Shown: in pieces, positions 1-9,669 of the stretch
Position numbering within the stretch: position 1 is the first letter of the stretch
Layout: each line of letters begins with the position of its first letter
Assembly: GCA_965243385.1 (NCBI GenBank)
Contig: CBDEUV010000002.1
Location: forward strand, 5,208,001-5,272,000
DNA length: 64,000 bases
Direction of reading: 5' to 3'
From: JANSYA01 sp965243385
GTDB lineage: Bacteria; Spirochaetota; Leptospiria; Leptospirales; Leptonemataceae
Notes under the pieces: model-generated
Told to the model about the DNA's origin: nothing
What the model saw: the letters and a program-made list of their open reading frames with translations, nothing else
The model's database searches: none
Program-made: the position numbers and the translations under genes

Positions 1-1023
1 TACCAGCATCAGCGCGCTTTCGCCGCTTTCGATGGTCTCGAAATATTCGAGCAGGTCGGCGATTTCGGTTTCGCGACCGTACAGCTTTTGCGGGATTTGA
101 AAGACGTCCGAGAAATCCTGTTCGCCGATGGGAAAATCGCTGATCTTGCCGCTTTCGCGCAATTCCCGCAATGCGCGGTCGAAATCCGCGCGCAGACCGT
201 AAGCGCTTTCGTAGCGATCTTCGGCGGTCTTCGCCAGCAGTCGCGCCAGTACGGCGATGATGGTCGACGGAACGCTTTCGCCCGCGGCCGAATTCTCGGG
301 GAATAACACTTCGCGCGCGATGTGGCTGTGCACGAGCTCCATCGCGTCTTCGCCCGGAAAGGGTACGCGTCCGTACAGCATTTCATAAAGCGTAACGCCC
401 AGGCTGTAGAAATCCGAGCGATAGTCCACCGCGCGATTCATCCGACCGGTTTGCTCCGGCGACATATAAGCCAGGGTGCCTTCCAGTTTGCCCGGGCTCG
501 CGGCGCCCGCCGTTTCGCGCGATATCTTCGACGAGATGCCGAAGTCAATGTACTTCAGGGTCAGCGCCGGGGCCGCGCCGGAGTCTTCGCCGCCCAGGAC
601 GATATTGTGCGGTTTGATGTCTTTGTGAATGACCTGTTGCGCGTGGATCTGGTGCAGTCCTTCCGCGCACAGCACGGCCAGTTCCAGAAAGCGTTCCAGG
701 CGCAGCGGTTCCAGGCGCAGCAGATCCGCCAGCGAGCGGGCCCGGAAATCTTCCATTATAAGAGCCAGGCCGTTCTCATACGGCTCGACCGAATAATAGC
801 GTACGATGCCCGATCCCTCAAGGGGATGGGCGATTTCAAATTCCCGGCGCAGGCGGGCCAGGTCCCGGGGCGGCGGTCGCCGGGATTTTAGAACTTTGAT
901 CAGGACCGGGAGGTTGTCCCGCAGGCGCTCCCCGCGAAAGATCGTCGAATTTTTGCTTTCGAATACGGTTTCAAGCGCATTGAAGCCGGGCAGGCGGAGT
1001 TGAGTCACGGAAAATTGATTCAC
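1..1023 (-). CDS. Ser/Thr protein kinase, N-terminal part of a probable kinase-AAA signalling protein (truncated by window edge)
   Basis: The reading frame is open from a GTG at 1023 to the left edge, giving 341 residues of an incomplete protein. A second GTG at 1008 is an alternative start, and an in-frame TAA lies just upstream of 1023. The kinase fold is clear: the ATP lysine in VLIKVLK (K43), the catalytic loop HKDIKPHN (D135, N140), the DFG motif (D160), and an activation segment with GTLAYMSPEQTGRMNR. The last residues, GRETEIADLLEYFE then GESALMLV, are the usual entry into the AAA/STAND ATPase of very large multi-sensor kinases. In that family GAF and histidine kinase or SpoIIE modules follow; they would lie left of the window. 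HKD replaces the more common HRD, which is seen in active kinases of this group. The product is cytosolic and regulatory; its substrates cannot be inferred. Confidence 0.88.
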   Translation of the reverse strand, partial: MNQFSVTQLRLPGFNALETVFESKNSTIFRGERLRDNLPVLIKVLKSRRPPPRDLARLRREFEIAHPLEGSGIVRYYSVEPYENGLALIMEDFRARSLADLLRLEPLRLERFLELAVLCAEGLHQIHAQQVIHKDIKPHNIVLGGEDSGAAPALTLKYIDFGISSKISRETAGAASPGKLEGTLAYMSPEQTGRMNRAVDYRSDFYSLGVTLYEMLYGRVPFPGEDAMELVHSHIAREVLFPENSAAGESVPSTIIAVLARLLAKTAEDRYESAYGLRADFDRALRELRESGKISDFPIGEQDFSDVFQIPQKLYGRETEIADLLEYFETIESGESALMLV

Positions 1024-1263
1024 AGGGATCCAGGGATGTTTGCGCTCTTAGACGAAAGAAAAGTGAAATAGACTCATGAAAATCTAACAAATGCGGGTTT
1101 CCCACCTGAACGCGGGGAGTCACCGGATCGGTCGCCGCCTCGACTCCGGAATTCGGTCGGGGTCCTTGTAAGCCGGGCCGATTCTGGCATACAAGCGAGC
1201 GCGCTCCCCGGTGCCCGTAGTTTTTTAGGCTCGATGGCCCGGTTTTCCGCAGAATCAAAACAA

Positions 1264-2508
1264 TCAGAGCGTTTGCTGCGGCTCTTGCAGAGGCAAGGCG
1301 CACGCCGGAAAAAATTCTTCCGAGATCGCGGCGCCGCGCGCCCAGGATTCCCGCCCCCGTCGAATTTCTCGATAGCCGGTTTCTTCTAATAATACGCTTT
1401 GATACGCGTAGAGATAGCAACGGCGCTGCAGATACTTGCTTGAGCGTTCCTGCTCGGTCAGTTTGCGGGCCGCGCAGATCCGCCGTCCAAAGCGTTGCAA
1501 ATTCGAAAGCGATGCCCGGGACTTCTGCATCCCGGCGAAGATCGCTTTCCAGGAAGAACCGAGGCCGAACAGCACGCCGTCCGCGGAATCAGAATGCATC
1601 GCCTGCAATTCAGCGATGGCGTCCTGTGTAAAGACCTGCCGCCGAATCAGTTTTCGGCAGCGATCGAAATCCGTTCGGGCGTCCGCCGCGCCGAAAGGAA
1701 AACAAGCGGGCAGTTCTGCATCGTTTTGCAGACGCTGGAAGGCGCTGTTCATACCCAGCGGCAGGCTGATCGACCGAACGCCCTCAGCATCGCCCGCGCC
1801 GGTCGCGTGCGCTTCCGATTCTGAGAGCGGCATCGCCACGGCGAACTGCACGCTGGCTCCGCCGGTTTCCAGCACGGCATGGTCTACGCTCCCGTGAATT
1901 TCGCGCATGGCCAGCCAGGCCAGCCGACCTTCATCGGCGCCGCTGAGAGTCCGGGCCGCTGGCCGCTGTTCGGCGCCGGTCTCCGGCCAGCCGGACGCGG
2001 CGGGCAGGCTGCGCCGCAGTTGTTCCGACAGGCTCTGTAGAATCGCACGCCGTTTTTGCGGCGATGCCTGTCGGAAGCCGCCCGTGCCGAGCAGCGCCGC
2101 GTTTTGAATGCGCTCGCGAGTGTGGTCTGGAATCCGGTTGGCCAGCGCGTCCGCCAGGACCGCGGCGGCTGCGGCCGGCGACATTCCGGCCAGGCCGCCG
2201 GCGTCCGGAATCGATTCGCAAACCGGCCGCGGCCCGCCGTCGGGATGCCTGTCAGACTCGACCGGCGGCGCGCCGCAGTGACAGGGCCCGTTTGCGTCCG
2301 GGCAGATCTTGCGAATCGCAAAGAGACACAGTCGCGTGCCGGAGCTGCCGGCATCGATCACCAGATGCAACGGGGCGTTCGCACCCGGCCGTTCCATCTG
2401 GTCGGGGCGACAGCCGGCCCCGCAGGCCAGCAGCGCGGCGATCAGGACCAGCCCGGCCCACCGCGCACGGAGCGGTGCAGAGGTTCTATTGGGTGGAGCG
2501 GCGAACAT
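1264..2508 (-). CDS. GDA1/CD39-family nucleoside phosphatase (NTPDase-like) lipoprotein
   Basis: A 414-residue protein from ATG 2508; a longer frame begins at a TTG at 2550 but would bury the signal peptide. The N-terminus has arginines, a hydrophobic run and the lipobox LLACGAGC, so it is probably a lipoprotein. Apyrase conserved regions appear in order: VIDAGSSGTR (ACR1), LLGTGGFR (ACR2-like), LSGADEGRLAWLA (ACR3, carrying the catalytic-base glutamate position) and LETGGASVQF (ACR4). These define the GDA1/CD39 group of ecto-nucleoside di- and triphosphate hydrolases. The inferred role is hydrolysis of nucleotides at the cell surface or in the periplasm, for purine or phosphate scavenging. 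The family is uncommon in bacteria. A Ppx/GppA exopolyphosphatase is the main alternative, but ACR3 and ACR4 favour the apyrase branch. Confidence 0.82.
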   Translation of the reverse strand: MFAAPPNRTSAPLRARWAGLVLIAALLACGAGCRPDQMERPGANAPLHLVIDAGSSGTRLCLFAIRKICPDANGPCHCGAPPVESDRHPDGGPRPVCESIPDAGGLAGMSPAAAAAVLADALANRIPDHTRERIQNAALLGTGGFRQASPQKRRAILQSLSEQLRRSLPAASGWPETGAEQRPAARTLSGADEGRLAWLAMREIHGSVDHAVLETGGASVQFAVAMPLSESEAHATGAGDAEGVRSISLPLGMNSAFQRLQNDAELPACFPFGAADARTDFDRCRKLIRRQVFTQDAIAELQAMHSDSADGVLFGLGSSWKAIFAGMQKSRASLSNLQRFGRRICAARKLTEQERSSKYLQRRCYLYAYQSVLLEETGYREIRRGRESWARGAAISEEFFPACALPLQEPQQTL

Positions 2509-2591
2509 ATCGAAAGAGCAATGCAGGGCGGCTGTCGCCCGGGCCAGCAAAATCCTGGATTAATTGATTGTAGAATCCGGGTGAGCCGCGT

Positions 2592-4757
2592 TTGCTCTCC
2601 TCCGTGCCGCTTCTTGTGCGTCGACTGCTGGTCCGCTGCTCTGCGCCGGGCCTGATCTGGATTGCTTTCGCCGCCGTGCTGCACTGCGGCGCTCCGACCG
2701 ATTCGTCGTCAGAACCGGATCCAATCGCTGGCCGGCTGGCTCTCAGCTCTCCGCGGTTGCTGGTTCGCGAGCTTCCCGCTCCGACCGGAAGCGACGCGCC
2801 CGCTCAGAGCTGCGCGGCCGGCCGGGACGGCTGGCGGAGTTATACGGGCGGGGGGGCCGGCCATATAAGCGATTCCGGCTGGGAGCTGGTCTTTCCCGGG
2901 CAGGACTTCGAGCTCTGCTATGCGCTGGACGACCAGGCCCTGGCGCAGTTGCCGCCGCACGCATCGCTTTTTATCGGACGCCTGTGGGCCGCTTTTGAAG
3001 TTTTCGCCGACGGCCGGTCGATCTATCGCGCCGCGCGCCCGGCCGAAACCCTGCACTTCAGCTGGCATCTCGTGGTGTTGCCCGAAGGAGCGCCGCCGCG
3101 CCAGATTCTGATTCGCATTGAGCCGGACCCGGGCACGCTCTTTCAATTGCGCGACCTCTTTCTGGGCCAGGAAAGCGCGCACGTCTTCGCGGTACTGCGC
3201 GACCAGGTGGATCGTTTCAGTCTGGGCGTGTTCTTTTGTTTGATCGGCCTGTTTACGATTTTGCTTTCGATCGTGCGTTACGGCGAACGTACGTCGATCT
3301 TATCGTTTAACGTGCTGAGTTTCGCCATCGGCGCCTTTACGATATCGCTGAGCGACTACAGCCGTTTGATTTACGATCGACCGGACTTCTGGCTGCAGGT
3401 TTCGTTTTTCAGTATCTTCGTGATGCCCATCGCCGTCGGCATTTTGACCGAGCAGGTGCTCGACGCGGGCTTTCGCCGGTTGGTGCGAATCCTGTGGATG
3501 TTGCACGGCGTGCACGCGGCGATCTTCCTGATCGTCTTCGTATTTACGGGGCTCGCGCATCACGCCTGGTTGGTGCTTTCGGTTTTCGCCATGTCGCTCG
3601 TTTCGCTGGTCGTATTCTCCGCGGGCGCGCTGCGGCAGGCCTGGTTCGGCAGTCCAGGTACGCGCATCTATACTCTGGGCTTCTTTCTATTCGTGGGCAC
3701 CTGCCTCTACGATATCGCCGGCGGTTATCTGGGGCGGCTCTACTGGGAGCGTTATACCTTTCACTGGGGCATGCTCGCCTTTATCTTTTCCCTGGGGTAT
3801 GTACTCGAGCGGCGTTTTGCGCTGGCCCGCCGGGCCTTTCGCCGGCACGCGGCGGAACTCGAAGTCGCCAACCAGAAGCTCTCCGACACCAACGCGGCCT
3901 ACGCTCGTTTCGTGCCGGCCGAGTTCATGCGCTTTCTCGGCAAAGACGAAATCACCGAAGTGGCGCTGGGCGATAACCAGGAGATGAAGCTGACGATTAT
4001 GGTCACGGATATTCACAGCTTTACGACTTTGAGCGAGCAGATGACCCCGGGCGAAAACTTTGATTTCGTGAACTCGTACTTCAAGCGCCTGGCGCCGATC
4101 ATCCGCGAACATCACGGCTTCATTATGAAATATATGGGCGACGGCGTAATGGCGCTCTTCGCCGGCGGACCCGAAACCGCCATCGAAGCGGCGCTGGAAA
4201 TCCAGCACGCGTTGATCGAATACAACGCCGAACGGGTGGCGCTGGAACGTACTCCGGTGCAAACCGGCATCGGCCTGCATACCGGCACGGTGCGATTGGG
4301 CGTCATCGGTCAGGCGGAGCGCATGCAGGGCGACGTCATGTCCGACGCCGCGAATCTCGCGGCCCGCATGGAAGGCCTGACGAAAATGTACGGCGCCCGC
4401 ATCGTCTTTTCCGAAGAGACGCTGGTCGAGCTGGAGGATCCGACCGTATACAGCTATCGCTTTTTGGACTGCGTGCTGGTGAAGGGCAAGCAGCAGCCCG
4501 TGTCGGTCATCGAACTCTTACAGGAGTACGCGGACACGGAAGCCGGCCTGAAGCTCTTAACCCGCACGGATTTCGAACGCGGCCTCAGTTATTATCTGGA
4601 GCGAAATTTCGAAGCCGCCTGCGAATCATTCCAGACGGTGCTCGCGTTGAATCCGGGCGATCGCGCGGCGCGCCTGTATCTGGATCGCTCGGAGTTTTAC
4701 GCGGAGCACGGTACGCCCCCGGATTGGGAAGGAGTCGAAGTCATTGACCAGAAGTGA
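2592..4757 (+). CDS. 7TM-sensor class III adenylate/guanylate cyclase
   Basis: About 721 residues from TTG 2592 (GTG 2604 is also possible). An N-terminal hydrophobic segment is followed by an extracytoplasmic domain to about residue 205, which resembles 7TMR-DISMED2 sensor domains. A block of seven or so membrane helices follows (about 207-415), then a short helical linker and a class III cyclase domain. The metal-binding aspartates are in MVTDIHSFT (D473) and KYMGDGVMALF (D517); GIGLHTGTVRLGVIG and SDAANLAARMEGL complete the catalytic core. A tetratricopeptide-like tail (FERGLSYYLERNFEAACESFQ) closes the protein. It should convert ATP, or possibly GTP, to the cyclic nucleotide in response to a periplasmic ligand. 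The cNMP-binding protein at 41597 is a conceivable downstream effector, by inference only. The next gene overlaps it by 14 bp. Confidence 0.9.
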   Translation: MLSSVPLLVRRLLVRCSAPGLIWIAFAAVLHCGAPTDSSSEPDPIAGRLALSSPRLLVRELPAPTGSDAPAQSCAAGRDGWRSYTGGGAGHISDSGWELVFPGQDFELCYALDDQALAQLPPHASLFIGRLWAAFEVFADGRSIYRAARPAETLHFSWHLVVLPEGAPPRQILIRIEPDPGTLFQLRDLFLGQESAHVFAVLRDQVDRFSLGVFFCLIGLFTILLSIVRYGERTSILSFNVLSFAIGAFTISLSDYSRLIYDRPDFWLQVSFFSIFVMPIAVGILTEQVLDAGFRRLVRILWMLHGVHAAIFLIVFVFTGLAHHAWLVLSVFAMSLVSLVVFSAGALRQAWFGSPGTRIYTLGFFLFVGTCLYDIAGGYLGRLYWERYTFHWGMLAFIFSLGYVLERRFALARRAFRRHAAELEVANQKLSDTNAAYARFVPAEFMRFLGKDEITEVALGDNQEMKLTIMVTDIHSFTTLSEQMTPGENFDFVNSYFKRLAPIIREHHGFIMKYMGDGVMALFAGGPETAIEAALEIQHALIEYNAERVALERTPVQTGIGLHTGTVRLGVIGQAERMQGDVMSDAANLAARMEGLTKMYGARIVFSEETLVELEDPTVYSYRFLDCVLVKGKQQPVSVIELLQEYADTEAGLKLLTRTDFERGLSYYLERNFEAACESFQTVLALNPGDRAARLYLDRSEFYAEHGTPPDWEGVEVIDQK

Positions 4758-5094
4758 GGAGCCAGGCGCGCCGGACGACGAAGCGAAAGGCGGCGCAGGA
4801 GCGGAGCCGGATGGTCCGCGCGAATGCTGTTTCAACGATGCCGGGCGGACTCTGCTTGCGGAGTACGGACCCGGCCGCGCGCGCTGGCGCTGCGACGGCT
4901 GTAAGCGCGAATTCTTTTATACGCGCATGTACTTCGACGACAGCTGCATCGAAACCATGGACTACGAACTCTGGCGCTCGGCCGCTCCGGGCGACGATCC
5001 GGCCGGCGCCGAACTCAGCGATTATATCATGAACCACAAGCCGTACTACGCGCGTAACGCCGCCGCGGCCGGGGACTTTCAGAGAGTCGATTGA
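4744..5094 (+). CDS. Small hypothetical protein with a CxxC zinc-ribbon-like core
   Basis: A 116-residue protein starting at TTG 4744 inside the end of the cyclase gene and ending where the next reading frame opens, so it is probably translated by coupling. The charged, low-complexity first 25 residues are followed by RECCFNDAG and, about 20 residues on, RWRCDGCKREFFYTRMYF. The CC and CxxC pair could bind zinc as a small ribbon. No family was recognised. Its position in a gapless cyclase/SGNH run suggests an operon partner, but nothing shows a function. Confidence 0.6.
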   Translation: MTRSEEPGAPDDEAKGGAGAEPDGPRECCFNDAGRTLLAEYGPGRARWRCDGCKREFFYTRMYFDDSCIETMDYELWRSAAPGDDPAGAELSDYIMNHKPYYARNAAAAGDFQRVD

Positions 5095-5099
5095 ATTCC

Positions 5100-6359
5100 A
5101 TGCGGCGCACATTCGCTTTCATTTCCCGGTGGCCCGCGCGATCCACCGGGCTTGTCGCCGTCCTTTTTATCGCGATGGCGAATTTCGCCTTGATGCTTGC
5201 GCCGGCGCTCAATCCCTTCGCTGAACTGCGCGACGCCGATCGTTTTTTATGGTACGTGAAGACGGCTCGCGTGCGCGAGCGCGTCCCGGAGGTCACGGAC
5301 GCCCGCTTGCTGATTCTGGGCGATAGCCAGGCGATGAGCGGGATCATCCCCGAAATTCTGGACGAGCGCTTAAAGACGGAAACGCCTTCGATCAATCTGG
5401 GCATGCCTTCGCAGCAACCCGAGGGTTTGCTGGTGCTCGCCCGATTCTTACCAAGCGTTGCGCGGGATCAAAGACGGCGGGTGATCGTGAACGTGAATCC
5501 CTTCTCGCTGTTCGAATCGCCGGTAAAGCAAGCCTTCGACTATTATTTTCGCCAGGAACTGGCCCGCTACGATGCGTCCGCGAATTCCTTGCTGAAAGCT
5601 TTCGCCCGGCCGGGCGAGGCGCTGCACCAGCGTTTGCTTGCGCTGCCTTTGTACGAAGCGAATTATATTCTCGCACCGCTTGGCGGCATTGGAGAGGCGG
5701 GGCTTTCCGATTTTCCCTTCGCCCAGCTGAGGGCGCGTCCCGATCTGCTGCCGGCCGACGAATACGCGGAGTATCTGGGGGGAGCCCGTCCAGGACCGCT
5801 CGCTATCGCGCGCGCCCGAATTCAAAACAATCGGCGGCTGCGGTCCTTGCTGGATGCAGGGCGGGGCTTCTGGACCTGGAAAAGAATGCAGTCTCCGGAC
5901 TTTTCGCAGGCGGAATGCCGGCGGCGCGCCCGCAGCGGCGGCGACCCGGCTCTGAGTTTCGCCGGTGTGCCCGGCTCACTGGTATATGTTCCACGACCCG
6001 CGGCGGTCGACGCCTACCGGCGACTGCTCGACGTACTGAGCGCGAAGGGTTACGAAACGCTGCTCGTTGGAATTCCCTTCTCGCCGGCCTACGGCAATCT
6101 GGTGAACGAAGCGCGCGTCTATGCAATGGTCTCGGCCGCGGTCGAGGAGATTGCGGTCGACCAACGGCCGGGAGTCGTGGGGGTGCTGGGATTCGGATTG
6201 GATGCGGGCTACCGGGGGCGCGGGAGCCCGGCGCCGTTGCCGCTACCAGACAGTCTGCGAAGCCCGCACGCCCATCATGATTTGACCCATCTGTCGGCGT
6301 GTGGGGCTGCGGTGTATACGCGCTGGTTGGCCACGGAATTGCTGCGCCGCGGGCTTTGA
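5100..6359 (+). CDS. SGNH-hydrolase-like membrane-anchored protein (DUF1574-like)
   Basis: From ATG 5100 this gives 419 residues; a TTG at 5091 overlapping the previous stop is an alternative. One N-terminal membrane segment (TGLVAVLFIAMANFALMLA) anchors a large domain. LLILGDSQAMSG carries the block I serine (S76), and the C-terminal HHDLTHLS carries a D394-x-x-H397 pair as in block V of SGNH/GDSL hydrolases. The arrangement resembles DUF1574 proteins common in Leptospira and the AlgX/AlgJ-type acetyltransfer proteins. Esterase or O-acetyltransferase action on a cell-envelope glycan is the likely role, by inference. Intermediate blocks (Gly and Asn) could not be placed with certainty. Confidence 0.7.
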   Translation: MRRTFAFISRWPARSTGLVAVLFIAMANFALMLAPALNPFAELRDADRFLWYVKTARVRERVPEVTDARLLILGDSQAMSGIIPEILDERLKTETPSINLGMPSQQPEGLLVLARFLPSVARDQRRRVIVNVNPFSLFESPVKQAFDYYFRQELARYDASANSLLKAFARPGEALHQRLLALPLYEANYILAPLGGIGEAGLSDFPFAQLRARPDLLPADEYAEYLGGARPGPLAIARARIQNNRRLRSLLDAGRGFWTWKRMQSPDFSQAECRRRARSGGDPALSFAGVPGSLVYVPRPAAVDAYRRLLDVLSAKGYETLLVGIPFSPAYGNLVNEARVYAMVSAAVEEIAVDQRPGVVGVLGFGLDAGYRGRGSPAPLPLPDSLRSPHAHHDLTHLSACGAAVYTRWLATELLRRGL

Positions 6360-6413
6360 GGCGCGGAAAAACGTTTTGCCGTACAGCTGGCGGGAAAGTA
6401 CACGGAATTCTAT

Positions 6414-9400
6414 ATGAGTATCTCTGTCGGCCGATTCCTGTTGGCGATGCGGGCGCTCCAGCGCGCGGTTTTCGCTGCCGATCGGACGGTCTCCCGCCGC
6501 GTCGTACGCCGTTTCCGGCGACCGGGTCCCGCGGGATTGCTGCTGGCGATTTTTATTGCGCTTTCGATCTGCAGTGCGACGGAACTCAGCGCCCAGCTCG
6601 TTCCGCAGCCCGGCCCGGCCATGCGCACTCTGACGACCGAGCACTTTCAGGTGCACTTCCCCGAAGGCCAGGCGGCGATCGCCCGGCGGACGGCGCGCAT
6701 CGCGGAGCGCGTTCACGCGGAGCTGGAGCCGAAGTACAACTCGGGCGCGGACAATACGCATATCGTGCTCGTGTTTTCGACCGACGTGGTCAACGCCTTC
6801 GCGACGCCCCTGGGCATCGATCAGATCGTGCTCTTTCTGGACAACCCCCAGCAGGGAACCTTTTCGCGTTACGATCTGTGGGCCGAGTTGTTGATTCGCC
6901 ACGAGTACACGCATATTATCACGCTGCGCCACTGGGGAACGGAGCAGCCCATTCTGGCGACCTTTCGCGTTCTCTTCGGGGTGCCGCCGAATTTCATTTC
7001 GCCTTTTGGTTTCATCGAAGGCGTGGCGGTGTACGAAGAATCGAAAACCGGCAAAGGCCGGATGCAGGATCCGCTGACGAATATGTTTTTTCGTACGGCG
7101 ATCTTAGAAGATCGCTTCCCGAGTCTGGCCGAAATCTTAAACGGATCGCATCGCTGGCCTTTCGCAACTCTCGGTTATCTTTACGGGGGTCGCTTTTTGC
7201 AGTTCGTGGCGGATAATTACGGCGAAGAGGTGCTCACCGAATACTGGCAAAAGGATACGGCGCCGTTTTTCGTCAATGAACGCCTCCAGCCGGCGCCGGG
7301 CCTGGGCCCCCTCTACCGCGATTTTCGCGAAACCGAGTTCCAGCGATTCGAGTCGGAAATCGCGGAGCTCCGGGGGCAGGGGGAAACGCCCTTTCGCCGA
7401 CTGACCGCCGACGGCTATAATAAAAGCTTCTTGTATATCGGCGAAGACGGCTCCGTAAAATATTTCGCAACGCCCCGCGACAGTATCAGAGGTTTATACG
7501 CCATCGACGGTCAGACCGCAGCGCAGGCGGAAAACGAAGACGCCATGATAAAACCGGATCGCGTGCGGCGGGTCGACGCGACCCGGGGCTTCGCCGAAGC
7601 CGGCGGCCGCAAAATGTACAGCGAAGCGATGTTCTTTTTGCCGGGCACCGGCCTGCGCTACGAATTGTACGACGGCGAATACGATCTATTCTTGAGTCGC
7701 GCCGCGCCCGGGCGCAGTATCAGCTATCCTTCGCTTTCGAGCGACGGTTCGCGCGTGTACTTCGTCACCCGCGACAATAAAAAACGTTATCTCGTTACGG
7801 CGCAATTCAACGCGGACGACGATCTGATCGGCGAGCGCGTGATTCTGGAAACGCCCTTTACGGGCTTCGTGCAGTACACGGCCCTTTCGCCGGACGACCG
7901 GAGCCTGGTCACCCTCGTGCGGCGCGGCGAAGCCGGCGAAGGCGAATTGTTTTTATGCGACGCCTCGGCCGTCGACGAATCGGGCTGTCGCGTGCTGGTC
8001 AGCGGGCCCGGCACGAAAGTTCAGCCGCGCTTTTCGGGCGACGGCCGCAGCGTAATCTTCGCGTCAGACGTGGACGGCATTTACAATCTCTATTCGGTCG
8101 AAGTCGCGACCGGCCGTATCAGCCGCCTGACCCGCAGTCTCACCGGCGTCTTTTATCCGGCGCCGGCCGACGACGCGCTCTACGCCCTCGCTTATTTCGG
8201 CGAAGGTTTCGATCTGGTGCGCTTTCAGTACGGCGATCTGCTGTCGGAGCCCGTAAACTATTTCGTCGGTTCCGCCATTCCGGAAAATTCGGGAGAAACG
8301 GGCGAAGCCGGATCCGGACCGGATTCCGAATCATCCGAATCTTATTTTGGCGAAGCCGGCGGACCGCTCGCCGGAGATCTGAGCGGCGGCGACGGCCCCG
8401 GCGACTGGAAAGAGTCCGACTATTTCGGTCCCTTTTCGATTCGCCCCTATCTGCTCGGGCTTTTCGGGCCGGTGAGCACTGTGAATCTGGTGGCGGCGGC
8501 CCGGGATCCGCTATTGCGCCACGGCCTGATCGCGGCGGTCGGCACCGGGAATCCGACCCCGGTGGCCTTCGCGGCGTACGACTATTCGCGCTACGCCCTG
8601 GGATTGAGCATGTCGTATCAGACGAATTACTGGAAGCAGCAGCGCACCCCCGGCTGCATCAACGACGAAGATCCGCTGCGCTTTTTGTGCGACAGCAAGG
8701 ATTCGTTTTTCGAAGAAGCCCGCGGAAACCTGCGCTACACCGCCGACTATCGTTTCGCCGATACGCAGCTGCTCCTGGGCTATTCGCATCTGAAATTAAG
8801 AAACGCGCGGCGTCTGCGAGTCGTGGAGTACGACGCCCGGGATTTGAATTTGAGCGGCCCGTCCGCGACCTGGATTCTCGGCGACGTGCAGCGCTTTCCG
8901 GAGTCGATCAGCCCCGAGCTGGGCTGGCTCTTTTTCGCGCAGACCGACTATTATACCAGCCCGGAAAGCACTGACCGCCCGGATAAATACCAGCGCAATA
9001 ATATCGAATACGGCGTGGCCGAAGGCGGCCTCTCGCTCTTTTTGCCGTCGCTCTGGAGTCACCACGTCAACTATCTCAGCGGCTACGGCTACGGTTCCTA
9101 CGGTCCCGATCGCGAGATTCAAGAAGTCCGGCTCAATCGTTTCGTGCGCGGGCAGGATTATGCGAAGTCGCCCTCGGATCACGCCGCGGTGGTCTTTACT
9201 TACGAATACAGGCTGCCGCTGATCTGGTGGTCCGAGGCGTTGTTCGGGTCGCGGGCCGGCGCGCTCACTCTCGACGGGGTGGGCATGAATCTGTTCTACG
9301 ACTACGGCACGGTTTTCGATCGTAAGGTCTTTCGCGAAGGCTGGGCCGGGGCCTACGGCGTGAGCTTTTCGTTTTCGTTTAACCTGCTGTACTTAAATTT

Positions 9401-9614
9401 TCCCGAGCTGAAGATCACTTTCGCCCGGGGCACCGGTCCGGCGGGCGAAGGGCAGGTCTATCTTTCGTTTAACGCGCAGTTCGGCTCCGGCCCAGCCGTA
9501 CACTCTCACGGATCGGAAACTTCGCCGGTACTGGAACCCTATCGCCACGGGCTGCGCGATCGGCGCGCAGCGCCCGGCTATTTCCGGGATCGCTGGGCGG
9601 GCGGAGTCCTCTAA
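6414..9614 (+). CDS. Large secreted metallopeptidase-like protein with beta-propeller and outer-membrane barrel-like C-terminus
   Basis: 1066 residues from ATG 6414. A long arginine-rich leader precedes a signal-like segment (PAGLLLAIFIALSICSATELSAQ). Residues 70-300 resemble a gluzincin peptidase domain: HEYTH at 163-167 supplies an HExxH zinc motif, and GFIEGVAVYEES has E202 as candidate third ligand. From about 330 to 620 come TolB/PD40-like repeats (SYPSLSSDGSRVYFVTRD, QPRFSGDGRSVIFASDVDG, YNLYSVEVATG). The last 380 or so residues alternate short polar turns with aromatic beta strands and end in GEGQVYLSFNAQF plus a short tail, as expected of an outer-membrane barrel. This is probably a surface-exposed protease or assembly factor. 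Related architectures are annotated as TolB-like or peptidase MA family proteins. Confidence 0.75.
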   Translation: MSISVGRFLLAMRALQRAVFAADRTVSRRVVRRFRRPGPAGLLLAIFIALSICSATELSAQLVPQPGPAMRTLTTEHFQVHFPEGQAAIARRTARIAERVHAELEPKYNSGADNTHIVLVFSTDVVNAFATPLGIDQIVLFLDNPQQGTFSRYDLWAELLIRHEYTHIITLRHWGTEQPILATFRVLFGVPPNFISPFGFIEGVAVYEESKTGKGRMQDPLTNMFFRTAILEDRFPSLAEILNGSHRWPFATLGYLYGGRFLQFVADNYGEEVLTEYWQKDTAPFFVNERLQPAPGLGPLYRDFRETEFQRFESEIAELRGQGETPFRRLTADGYNKSFLYIGEDGSVKYFATPRDSIRGLYAIDGQTAAQAENEDAMIKPDRVRRVDATRGFAEAGGRKMYSEAMFFLPGTGLRYELYDGEYDLFLSRAAPGRSISYPSLSSDGSRVYFVTRDNKKRYLVTAQFNADDDLIGERVILETPFTGFVQYTALSPDDRSLVTLVRRGEAGEGELFLCDASAVDESGCRVLVSGPGTKVQPRFSGDGRSVIFASDVDGIYNLYSVEVATGRISRLTRSLTGVFYPAPADDALYALAYFGEGFDLVRFQYGDLLSEPVNYFVGSAIPENSGETGEAGSGPDSESSESYFGEAGGPLAGDLSGGDGPGDWKESDYFGPFSIRPYLLGLFGPVSTVNLVAAARDPLLRHGLIAAVGTGNPTPVAFAAYDYSRYALGLSMSYQTNYWKQQRTPGCINDEDPLRFLCDSKDSFFEEARGNLRYTADYRFADTQLLLGYSHLKLRNARRLRVVEYDARDLNLSGPSATWILGDVQRFPESISPELGWLFFAQTDYYTSPESTDRPDKYQRNNIEYGVAEGGLSLFLPSLWSHHVNYLSGYGYGSYGPDREIQEVRLNRFVRGQDYAKSPSDHAAVVFTYEYRLPLIWWSEALFGSRAGALTLDGVGMNLFYDYGTVFDRKVFREGWAGAYGVSFSFSFNLLYLNFPELKITFARGTGPAGEGQVYLSFNAQFGSGPAVHSHGSETSPVLEPYRHGLRDRRAAPGYFRDRWAGGVL

Positions 9615-9669
9615 GAACCCGCGGAAGCCGGGTAAATACAGGCCGGAGTCGCGCGCGCCGGTCTTGCGA

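Noticed and set aside
6299..7216. Plus-strand open frame of 305 codons overlapping the start of the metallopeptidase gene
   Set aside because: Its product is Arg/Gly/Ala-rich with no motif, whereas the overlapping frame carries HEYTH and a signal segment.
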